Notes under the pieces: generated by a model
Told to the model about the DNA's origin: nothing
Database searches by the model: none
What the model saw: only the letters and a program-made list of their open reading frames with translations
Shown here: positions 21,019 to 29,882 of the stretch, one piece after another
Numbering within the stretch: the first letter of the stretch is position 1
Layout: every line of letters begins with the position of its first letter
Made by a program: the position numbers and the translations under genes
NCBI GenBank assembly: GCA_036245525.1
Contig: BTPG01000004.1
Location: 208,470,952 to 208,534,951 of the forward strand
Length of the DNA: 64,000 nucleotides
Source of the DNA: Semisulcospira habei
Lineage: Eukaryota > Mollusca > Gastropoda > Semisulcospiridae
Direction: 5' to 3'

Positions 21019-21146
21019 GAGGTGTCGAGGTACGGACAAGGATGTGCGATAGTCCCCGGCCACAGAATGACGGACGTGGGTGTGTTGGCAACTGGTTGGA
21101 GACCCGCCCATGTGCTACACAGTCATGTGAAGTATTGCTGGGCTGA
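21019..21146 (+). CDS. CEMIP-like gene, terminal exon h (end of thrombospondin repeat and stop)
   Basis: 128 bases entered in phase 1. GVEVRTRMCDSP, GRGCVGNW and ETRPCATQSCE complete the six-cysteine thrombospondin repeat begun in exon g, then VLLG and TGA at 21144-21146. The split glycine codon (G|GA) joins exactly. The protein therefore ends with the repeat: no transmembrane segment or GPI signal follows, and a C-terminal ILEI domain as in vertebrate CEMIP is absent from this end. Whether a longer isoform skips this exon cannot be seen. Confidence 0.88.
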
Positions 21147-21221
21147 TCACCTCACCATGCCTTTGATGACATGACTAGCGTGTATGGTGGCAACTGCAAT
21201 TTCCCGTTTCACTGTTCAGCT

Positions 21222-21227
21222 AATAAA
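21222..21227 (+). promoter_or_regulatory. Possible polyadenylation signal of the CEMIP-like gene
   Basis: AATAAA lies 76 bases after the stop codon at 21146. The hexamer is the canonical signal; use of this site is an inference. Confidence 0.5.
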
Positions 21228-22256
21228 TATCTCAATTGTACAGAAAATAGTAAACTGAGCAGGTAGGTTTTTAACGGCTGCTCTGTGTGTGCTTCGTGCG
21301 TGCATGTGTATTGTCACTATGTGTGTGTGCAGTGAGAGAAAGTATAATATGAAACTATTTTCCAAAGCAAATGGCGATATGTGAGCAAACATTTCTTTCA
21401 TATACTTTTACAAAAACAAAAACGGCAAAACCCTCATAGCTCATGTACAAGACTGATCTATGTCATATATCTTACTTTGTATGACCTTGACCTTCGCGAT
21501 CTTGACTTTCCAGTCAGTCACTTATAAGATTTAAGTTGGTCATTGACCCAAATAGATTTCCCTGAAAAACATCCATTGCCTTTGATCAGGCATCTGTTTA
21601 CCAATACGCATTAAGACTGACAGCAAGTAGATTACACTTCATAAAAGCGGTTTTAACATCTGGAACCCAACTGACAATGACCGACAGTTGTCAGGTTTCA
21701 GACATATGCTTACGCAATACGGTTTTCACTTCATCATGCTTAAAAAAATAATAATATATATATATATATGATTGAAAATGTATACGCCTACATCAAAACC
21801 AGTGTTTCTTCTGGAGTGTGGGAATTCCACTAAATACATGTAGGTTTATTGCCCACATAAATGGAAGATGAGCGTGCCCTTTCACCCGCAAAAAAGGAAA
21901 AGGCCTGCGTTTTTGAAAAGCCGTAGCGGCATGCGATTTTGTCAAGAGACTGCTGGCTTTGTCGTCTGCTTCAGAATAGTACTGCGCATACACATACTCA
22001 TCTCTACAAATTTTCACGATTGGTCCCTCTGCGTAAGGTCGATAATATATGACTAATCGTTGCATCCCACTGAACAATTCCACCATGAATCGTACAACTC
22101 TGACCTAAAGTACACCACGAAGAAGAATAAGAAAAATGAAGATGTTGTTGTCGATGTTCCATCTTTGATTCATGTCAGGCCATTCAACTGATAACCGATT
22201 CATTAATCTTAGGACAAAATATTTCATGCTAGGATTAAATAAGTTCTTAATGGTAG
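21228..22256. other. Intergenic region between convergent genes
   Basis: AT-rich sequence with a short (TA)n near 21760. The sequence around 22200-22250 (ATTTCATGCTAGGATTAAAT) resembles 24590-24630, so the hAT element at 22257 may sit inside an older unnamed repeat. No gene found. Confidence 0.6.
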
Positions 22257-24440
22257 CAGGGCCTCAGATCCACGTCGGACATCGGACAATTGTCCGATAA
22301 AAAATCCAAATGTCCTATTAAATTTGCCTTCAATCTGTCAAATGTCTTATTGCTTTTTAATGAAGGCGGTCATTGTCCGATCGAAGCTGCGTAAAGGCCG
22401 GACATCGTTCGTTCATTTTGCGTTACCCGTTAGGCCTACATCGCGACATTCAACTTGAAAAAGGACTAGCCTAGTGCACTCGCCCTTTCCTCTTTGTGAA
22501 ACCGATCGATAAAGGATAGGCTTAGTGAGTGCGTCTGCACCAGCAGTCGTAACCATGCACTGGTTGGTTGTCATGCGCAGAGTGGTTTCCCTTACACAGC
22601 TTTCGTTTTCGATACTCGCGAATCCGACTGGCGATGCCTCCGAAAAAGAAAATAAAAGCTGATTCAAAGCAGCAACAGCTGAAAAACTTCGGTTTTGGTA
22701 AAACCGTTAAAGATGTGAGAGAAGAAACTAATGCATCCGACCAAACAAGCGCTTCTCAAGCGACAGAAGAAGAAAGAAGAGAGGTGAGAGATGTGATAGA
22801 TCTAGATATGACCGGCGACGCTCCCGATCCACAGCCATCTACATCGTGTGATAATGCACAAACAAAACAGGCAGAACCAGCCGAAAAAGAAGAATCCACT
22901 ACTACTAGAAAGTTTGTGCAAGCGTGGACACTTTCTTTTAAATGGTTACGTTATGAGAACGAAAAGATGTTTTGCACTGCATGTAACAATGGAAACATGA
23001 AAAATGCCTTCACAAGCGGATGCATCAATTTTCGCAAGTCGGCGCTTTCAGACCATGAAGTAACAAAAGAACACAGGGACAGCTTGAAAGTTCCTGCCCT
23101 TCAGAAAAACACTGAAGAGATAGCGATCCGCCTTCTATCTGCTCAAGAGAAAGGGGCTGCAGTTGCCATACGAGCTGCATACTGGATTATCAAGAAAAAT
23201 TTAGCATGCAGTAAATTCAAGTCATTGCTCAACTTGCTGAAGTCCGTGGAAACACCATTTGTCAAACAAATTAAAATCTCAGAGTCAACAAAATATGAAA
23301 GCACTGAATCATTCTATGAATTTTTGAAGGCAATGTCTGACACTATCGAAACACAAGTGGCAGAACACATTGAAAACTCTCATGTTGTCACTCTCAAAGT
23401 CGACGAGTCCACTGACCGAACAAATACCAAGCGCTTTGCAGTACTGGTTAGAGTGATTAATTCTCAAATGAAGCCTATCACTCACATTCCAGACGATGAA
23501 ATCGAGGAATGGGGAAACGACAGAATAGAGACATTGCTCAGTCATTATGGGGAAAAGCAAAGTCAAGAATGGAAGACAGAAGAGGGGGAGAAAAAAGTGT
23601 CCGAGTCTGGGCCACTCATTGATCCAGACAGTGCAAGGAGAGAATGGACAGAACTGAAGAAAGAGGTGAAGAAAGAGGGGTACAGCAGGTACTCTATGGT
23701 GGAACTGTATTCCCAAATAGCTGATTTCCATGCTGATAAATACCCTATGATGTTGCAACTTGCTAGGTTTGCCATAACCTTGCCAGTTCACACTGCAGAC
23801 GTGGAAAGATCATTCAGCAACCAAAACCTGATATCCACGCCTTTAAGGAATGCCCTTACCCCAGAGCATCAGGACATGCTGATGAGAGTAAAGATGGAAG
23901 GCCCTGACACACCTGATCTTGAGAGGTGGATAGTCAGGGTGATTGACCAGTGGGCAGCTGCCATAAAAAGGATGCTGCTAACCAAAGCGCATTCTAAGTA
24001 ATGTTCTACTCAACAAGACTGACTGCAACCATTGTTATTATTTATTTTACATATCAATAATGATTTGATCCTCCCCATGGAACATCATTAACATTTTGAA
24101 TTGGACAGTATTATCAGTATTATTTTTTGCTCCAATGTTATTTTTCAAAAGGGAATTTGGGAAGAATTGATATTCAAGTTTGTATTTGTTAAATTTAATT
24201 TTTTTTTCATGTGTGTGTGTGTGTGTGTGTCTGTGAAATAACCAATGCTTTTAAATTATTTATTTTTTCTCATATATTCAATAAACATAAAAAATTTTGT
24301 GCACCAAAATGTCTTATTGATTCAATGGTTTGAGGACAAAAATGTCCTATTGGTTTTTCTCAGGCAGGACAAATGACCTATTGAACCAATGTTGTTCAGG
24401 ACAAATGTCCTATTGAAGCCCTCGTGGATCTGAGGCCCTG
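22257..24440 (+). mobile_element. hAT-like DNA transposon, internally deleted, with 18-bp inverted ends
   Basis: Perfect 18-base terminal inverted repeats, CAGGGCCTCAGATCCACG at 22257-22274 and its complement at 24423-24440, are flanked by the 6-bp direct repeat TGGTAG (22251-22256 and 24441-24446). Subterminal regions on both sides carry many copies of TGTCCTATTG-like and GGACAAATG-like words, likely transposase binding sites. One ORF fills the middle. hAT elements normally make 8-bp duplications; 6 bp is less usual. Confidence 0.9.
22634..24001 (+). CDS. hAT-superfamily transposase derivative lacking the central catalytic region
   Basis: About 455 residues from the ATG at 22634, chosen because it opens with a nuclear-localisation-like PPKKKIK. 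A zinc-finger-type segment follows (MFCTACNNGNMKNAF, then SDHEVTKEHRDS) and LKVDESTDRTNTKRFAVLVR, the start of the hAT RNase H-like core with its first acidic residue. At THIPDDEIEEWG the reading jumps to sequence near the C-terminal dimerisation region, which is clear: ARFAITLPVHTADVERSFS and LTPEHQDMLMRVKM. The insertion domain and remaining catalytic acids expected between them are missing, so the protein should bind DNA and dimerise but not cut. The open frame across the deletion is notable: it could be a selected repressor or host-used gene, or a recent deletion. Confidence 0.85.
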   Translation: MPPKKKIKADSKQQQLKNFGFGKTVKDVREETNASDQTSASQATEEERREVRDVIDLDMTGDAPDPQPSTSCDNAQTKQAEPAEKEESTTTRKFVQAWTLSFKWLRYENEKMFCTACNNGNMKNAFTSGCINFRKSALSDHEVTKEHRDSLKVPALQKNTEEIAIRLLSAQEKGAAVAIRAAYWIIKKNLACSKFKSLLNLLKSVETPFVKQIKISESTKYESTESFYEFLKAMSDTIETQVAEHIENSHVVTLKVDESTDRTNTKRFAVLVRVINSQMKPITHIPDDEIEEWGNDRIETLLSHYGEKQSQEWKTEEGEKKVSESGPLIDPDSARREWTELKKEVKKEGYSRYSMVELYSQIADFHADKYPMMLQLARFAITLPVHTADVERSFSNQNLISTPLRNALTPEHQDMLMRVKMEGPDTPDLERWIVRVIDQWAAAIKRMLLTKAHSK

Positions 24441-25147
24441 TGGTAGGAATAAATAATTACTCCCAGGACTAATTCCAGCCAATCAGCCATAATGCCAAGT
24501 GCGAAATTGTCCAATGAAAATATTTTCCACAAATGATTCCTAGGTTTAATTATATATGCCTAACATTAAAGCAAATTAGTCCTAGGACATTATTATTCCT
24601 AGCCTTAAATATTTTGTGCTAGGATAAATGAATCGCATGAGAATGAGATGGCAACGGTGGCGGCAGCTAAAGTTGCCGACAATGAAATCTCTTCCCAGAT
24701 GAAAGAAAAACTGTTTCAGACCAAGTGGATGACCGAGTGGCCCTGGCTTTAAAAAACAACACCACAGAATCTGATGGGATGTGATGTACTTTGACAGACT
24801 TCTACTAACAAAAAGCACAGAAAGAGGGGAAACTTCAAAACACCAGAGACCCAACAAAGCTACTTAACAAACTTTTATTTCATCATCAAAAGGAATCATC
24901 CCCCAGCCTGTCAGTACTTTGCCAACCTGGCACTCATAATGCTATATCAAATAGCAGCAGACTATAAAAGGCCCTTTCTGGTTCCCCAACAGCCAAGAAG
25001 AACAGACTGCAGGAGGAGAGTCAACATTCTGGTGGCCATCCAGTGTGAAGGAGCACCTGTTAGTGAACATGATTTTTGTTGCTGCAGCTCATCTTTGGAT
25101 GAGAAAGCTACAGGAGATTGTAAAACAAGAATTTAAGCTTGCAATGC

Positions 25148-25345
25148 TTAACCCCTTCCCTGCTAGCCAACAGACGTACATTCTGTTTCCAACATGAGTT
25201 CACTGAACGACCAAAAGCCACAAATGTCCAAAAAACATGGAAACAAAGTGCTCTCAGCAACAGGCATAGATCCTCATGAGCCCCCACAACAGCTATCTCT
25301 TGCAGGTAGATCGCATTTGCTTTTTCTCAGCAGTGAAGGTGTTAA
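25148..25345. mobile_element. TTAA hairpin MITE, family B copy
   Basis: TTAACCCCTTCCCTGCTAGC at the left pairs loosely with CAGCAGTGAAGGTGTTAA at the right (198 bases). It contains one arm of the family B hairpin, AACAGGCATAGATCCTCATG. A fuller version is at 49978-50191. The preceding stretch 24447-25147 shows decayed repeat sequence and no intact ORF. Confidence 0.65.
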
Positions 25346-25642
25346 TACCATGCTCATTCACAGTAAAATTGTCACTAACGATATTGTCTTATGATGACCT
25401 ATGCTGCTTTGACCGATACATGTATTCAGATGTTGACTCTTGTTTTGTTTTCTAAACGCCTAACATGACAGGCATGTCCTTCTTGCCTTCACTTCAGTCA
25501 TTCTTGTTCTGTTTGTGTAGACATGTACATATCAATTCCATTTTGCATTGGCCCATCTATCAGAGGTTGGTTGGTTGTACATTGCCTAACCCATCTATCA
25601 GAGGATATGCCCCCCCCCCCCTTCCCCCTTAATTAATTATAC

Positions 25643-25730
25643 ACCACGATTCATGGCCAGCAAGAGACATAAATTCTCACGAACCCCTTTGGACCAGGGG
25701 CTCATGAGTATTTACGCCTCTTGCAGATGG
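25643..25730. repeat. Hairpin, family B copy
   Basis: GCAAGAGACATAAATTCTCA pairs with TGAGTATTTACGCCTCTTGC around CCCCTTTGGACCAGGGG. It has the same plan as the hairpins at 15881, 26152 and 50033. Confidence 0.7.
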
Positions 25731-25865
25731 AACTGACTGCGTGACAATGTTCTAGCTGAAATTCATCTTTCTGGGATTTTGAAAAAGCCGAATCAGTCTC
25801 CAGGACTGAAGATGGTCACCCATGTAGATGCTAGAACAGTCCAATGCTTCATTCACAAGTACCTG

Positions 25866-25945
25866 TTAACGCATTTGCGGCCAGCCACATCCAGATGCAC
25901 AGCCTATGCCGCGCATCCGGATGCAGCTGGCAGCGAATGAGTTAA
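25866..25945. repeat. TTAA hairpin, family D copy 1
   Basis: 80 bases, TTAACGCATTTGCGGCCAGC at the left and GCTGGCAGCGAATGAGTTAA at the right, with ATCCAGATGC against GCATCCGGAT inside. It is related to 53645-53723. Confidence 0.75.
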
Positions 25946-26151
25946 AGAATGTGGCTTGTGATGTTGCAAGTGATCACAACAGCTAGTTCAAAAGGAATAC
26001 ACAAGCAAGCGTAGTAACATGATTCCTCAATCAAAGTGGAAATGGCAAATAGACGAACGCAGCAGCACCTACAGCTCTACTCTGAAACTAGATCAGTCAA
26101 ACTACTTCTAGGCGACGGTGCAAATAATTGAACTCCACATAGACTAACTAG

Positions 26152-26240
26152 GCCCCACAATCCATAGCCAGCAAGAGACAAATTCTCATAAATCCTGCAA
26201 ATGCAGGGCTTATGAGACTTTGTGTCTCTTGGAGAGCGAT
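26152..26240. repeat. Hairpin, family B copy
   Basis: GCAAGAGACAAATTCTCATA pairs with TATGAGACTTTGTGTCTCTTGG around CTGCAAATGCAG. It lies in the probable 3' flank of the CACYBP gene. Confidence 0.7.
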
Positions 26241-26426
26241 GGAACAGTATGGCTTAAGGGCTGTTCCGCCTGAACCAAAAAGCTGAAATTTCAGTTTTAT
26301 GGGATACTGAAAAAACTGAATCTGTCTCCTGGACTGAAGACTGTCACCCATGGTACTTTCACATGTTAATGAAAAGCTGTGACCGTTTCCTTTACAAAAA
26401 TTAGCATCATTCCCAATGTGTACTGA

Positions 26427-26580
26427 TCACATGCTGAAGTCCGGTTTCTGTTTGTTCTGAGACTCGTACATGGCTTTCGTGATGGTTCTCTTCATTTCAT
26501 CATCACCTTCTTCATACATGTTCTGCAAAAGCTTCATGATGCCTGCATTTGGGTCTTCCTTCGCCTCCATTGGTGGTGGT
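26427..26580 (-). CDS. CACYBP: Calcyclin-binding protein (CACYBP/SIP), last exon
   Basis: Terminal exon, 154 bases, entered in phase 2 after TTTTGCCACAG, stop TGA at 26427-26429. EDPNAGIMKLLQNMYEEGDD and EMKRTITKAMYESQNKQ match the SGS-domain end of human CACYBP, which has a [20 protein letters not shown]-like stretch followed by MKRTINKAW. CACYBP links Siah-1, Skp1 and calcium-bound S100 proteins and takes part in beta-catenin turnover; the SGS end contacts S100A6. The last residues differ from the vertebrate sequence, as expected. Confidence 0.95.
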
Positions 26581-27068
26581 CTGTGGCAAAATAATAGCAA
26601 TGACAAAGTAATAAAATGGTAATTACTAACTTAATAACTGCCAAACATTCTACACACTTTCAGACCCATTAACCATTACATCTCGAGGCTGATTTTTTTT
26701 TTAATTTGCGTATTGACATATGAAAGCTACTTTACAGATTAGGAGACAGATCAACCAAGCACCAAGCTATTCTGGTACCACCCTTGAACTGTCAGTCAAA
26801 TTTATTTCAAGCAATAGTGTATCAGTATGAAAAGGATTAATAGACCGAACATCAAATATCACCATACACTACCTGCCTCCTAACACTGATTATTGGGCTA
26901 TAACATGATGCAGCCCTCAAAGTTGTTCTTCATACAATCTATATCAACTCGTGTAGTGAATGAAAAGAGCGAAATGTAGCACTGTGTATGCATACCTGTA
27001 TAAAGGTAGTGTGAGATTTTGCATATACATTTTTGTAACTCGCTTAGAGTTCACTGCTCCAGGGCTCA

Positions 27069-27172
27069 GTTGCATGAGAGAGCTTAGTCCTGCGCCAGCC
27101 ACTATGCAAGGCGCTCCGCTATAGCTTGCTTTGTGGCTGGCGCAGGACTAAGCTCACTAATGCAACTTGATC
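27069..27172. repeat. Hairpin, family F copy 2
   Basis: GTTGCATGAGAGAGCTTAGT pairs with ACTAAGCTCACTAATGCAAC, with CCTGCGCCAGCCAC against GTGGCTGGCGCAGG inside. It is the simple form of the compound hairpin at 14376. It lies in a CACYBP intron. Confidence 0.8.
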
Positions 27173-27243
27173 CAGGGGATTTAGCACAATATAAATGCTC
27201 TTTATTTATACACCACCTGCAAATGATATTTAAGACTAGTGTT

Positions 27244-27449
27244 TTAACCCTTTTCATCCTGATACACTATTGTTTGAAATAAGCTTGATGATAGTTCAAG
27301 GGTGGTGCCAGAATAGCTTGGCGCCTGAAGTGCCAAGCTATTCTGGCACCACCCTTGAACTGAAATGGTTGATCTATCTCCTAATCCGTAATGTAGCTTT
27401 CATCAGACAATAAACAGTTTTTGAGTAATCAGCCTCAGGATGTCATTAA
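27244..27449. mobile_element. TTAA hairpin MITE, family A copy
   Basis: 206 bases, TTAACCCTTTTCATCCTGAT at the left and AGCCTCAGGATGTCATTAA at the right; central hairpin at 27291-27363. A partial copy lies at 26757-26800 in the same intron. Confidence 0.85.
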
Positions 27450-27751
27450 GCTACAAACAAACAAATGCAATAGGTGAGGCAGTAAAGACGCGAGTTTTCT
27501 TGTGGACCATAATGACCACAAACTGCTCACTAATGTAAGTTTTCTGACAATATTCTCAATGGAATCTACAATCAGTTTGGAGCTGCATGGATGGAAAATC
27601 CTGCAACATAAACATGGGCAAGGAAAGTGATAAAATGTTTTGACATCATATGACACAAAAAAGATAATAGCAATACGCTGTAAAGATCAAAGGAACTTTC
27701 GTTGACAGTAGGAGAATGACAGAATGTAACAAAAAGGATTGTATCGCTCAC

Positions 27752-27852
27752 TTTTTCATCTCTTTTTCTTTCTTTTCTCTGTCCGTCACCCAAGCCCAGG
27801 TTTTGCCAACATCTTTCTTCTTCAGCATCAAAAGAACTGTGTCTGTTTTGAC
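27752..27852 (-). CDS. CACYBP: CACYBP, exon 5
   Basis: 101 bases, phase 0 to phase 2, between CCGTAATAG and GTGAGC. It encodes VKTDTVLLMLKKKDVG and KTWAWVTDREKKEKEMKK, matching human VKTDTVLILCRKK and the TRWDYLTQVEKECKEKEK-like stretch. This is the end of the CS (p23-like) domain and the start of the charged linker. The phase matches both neighbouring exons. Confidence 0.95.
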
Positions 27853-28016
27853 CTATTACGGAAAATGATGTAATTGTCAATGCAACCAAAAACAAGAAAG
27901 GCAATGCCATTATGGCTCACGTGTATGACCCATTTACATATGTGTGACCTTTGTGACAAGGGCTGGCTTCTGCAGCAGCAAAATCCAGGTTTTCTGAAAA
28001 TGTAAGCATTTTTCAC

Positions 28017-28890
28017 ACACCTGTTGAACCCTTGACCTTTGTGATGAGTCAAATAAATTAGTATGCATAGGAAGGTCTTATCATCAGCTATCTTTGTGCC
28101 AAATTTGGTTGAAGAATTTGCAAAAATGTGGATAATACCTACAATTTTACCAAAAATTGGCATTTTACACACATTTGCCAACCTCTTCCGACTCTTGACC
28201 TTTCTGAGGGGTCATCCAAATTAGTATGCATAGTCTTACCATCAGGTATCTCTGTACCAAATCTGTCAAAATATGGCTATTTTTTACCTATTTCCTGAGC
28301 TCTCATGACCCTTGACCTTTCTGAGGGATCAACCAAATTAGTGTGCATAGAAAGGTCTTACCATCAAGTATCTCAGTAGCAAGTCTGAGTTTAAAGTTGT
28401 GAATAGTATTTGAGAAAAAAACATCTTTTGTCAAAATATGGCTATTTCAGACCTATTTCCTAAGCCCTTGACCTTTCAAGGGGTCATCCAAATTAGTATG
28501 CATAGATAGGTCTTACAATCAGGTATCTCTCATCTCTGTAGCACGTTTAGGTTTAAAGTTGTCGACAGTATTTGAGAAAAAACATCTTTTGTCAAAATAT
28601 GGCTATTTTTCACCTATTTCCTGAGCTCTTTTGACTCTTGACCTTTCCGACGGATCAACCAAATTAGTATGTATAGAAGTACCTTTGTACCAAGTTTGAG
28701 TTTGAAGTTGTAGTATTTGAGACAAAATAAATTATGTCAAAATATAGCTAATTTTGACATATTTCCTGATCCCCTGTGACCTTGACCTTTGTGAGAGGTC
28801 ACTCAAATTGGTATGTTTAGAAAGGTCTCCCCACAAAGTATCCAAGTTTAAAGACTGGCTTGAACAGTCTCCGAGAAAATGCCAACGTTA
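28017..28890. repeat. Degenerate tandem repeat, unit roughly 120-170 bases
   Basis: The block TGACCTTT, then GGTCANCCAAATTAGTATG, then GAAAGGTCTTACCATCA recurs about six times between 28035 and 28830, with GTCAAAATATGGCTATTT between units. Copies have diverged and spacing varies. It fills much of the CACYBP intron between exons 4 and 5. Confidence 0.75.
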
Positions 28891-29185
28891 AAGTTCGCCG
28901 GATGGACGACCACTGGCCCAAAACATACTCACTTTTGCTTCAAACGTGAGCCAAAAACAACAAACATTAACCCATTCAGTGCCACTTGATGCAGACTGTG
29001 TGTCTGCAATCTCTGTCTTGATCCTGTGCTAACGCTTCTATTTGGTTCCTCGGAACCTTATTTCAAATCAAACAGCAATGAGATTTAACCTTGAAAGTGT
29101 GCCACAACCTGTTACTGTTTCTGCTATCAATATCACAAAATATAAAATATGCCCAAATAAACAGTAGAGATGCCTGTAAATTTAC

Positions 29186-29285
29186 CTTATGATAGCTGCC
29201 ATCTGGAACAATCTTTTCAGACAACTTGGCTATGTGTAGCTCATATGCCTTGTTGCCAAGAGATTCCACTTTTAGTCGAACAGAC
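29186..29285 (-). CDS. CACYBP: CACYBP, exon 4 (CS domain)
   Basis: 100 bases, phase 2 to phase 0, between CATGCTTGCAG and GTAAAT. SVRLKVESLGNKAYELHIAK and LSEKIVPDGSYHK correspond to human SFDLLVKNLNGKSYSMIVNN and LLKPISVEGSSKK. It continues directly into VKTDT of exon 5. The intron upstream is 13.4 kb and holds two RTE elements and many small repeats. Confidence 0.95.
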
Positions 29286-29882
29286 CTGCAAGCATGATCA
29301 ATTTTATTGATCATTACTTTAATCTAAAGTCCAAACACACTTGATATAACTGTACCAAAACTGGTGTGGACACCCTTCATTCAGCCCAGCCTCAGTTACA
29401 TTTACACCACCAACATTTTGTTATAACAGTACATAGTATATTGGTGTCTTGGCTTAGCTTAGGATCTCTTAACTCATTCTACCCCAGACACACCACAGCA
29501 AGATAAGGATCGACCATGATAGTTCAACCTCGCGCTGGGACCATATGGCGTTGAGGCGCGTCCCCTGGGTGGTGGATAGGGGGTCCCTCGTGAGAGTGGT
29601 GCACCGAATGAAATAAGGTGCCGTGAACCAACATGGTCTAAGGGAAGGTGACCCCGACAGAAAACCCCTGGTCCTCCTAGTAAGATAGTTGGGCGTGGGG
29701 GTAGCTTCCCCACCCTGCAAATAAGGAAATAGCTACAAAAACGCTGACGAAAAGACAAACAGTAATTCCTTTCCTGGAGGAGGAAGGTTCTTCTAGTAGA
29801 AGACTTATGACGTCCTGTGGTGAAAGCCGGAAGTCTTCAGAAGCCACAGGACCGAGCCGCCTCTCTCTATCCAGGGACACAA

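Noticed and set aside
27244..27449. CRISPR-like array from regularly repeated palindromes
   Set aside because: Copies are kilobases apart, whole units are TTAA-bounded, and the context is eukaryotic.
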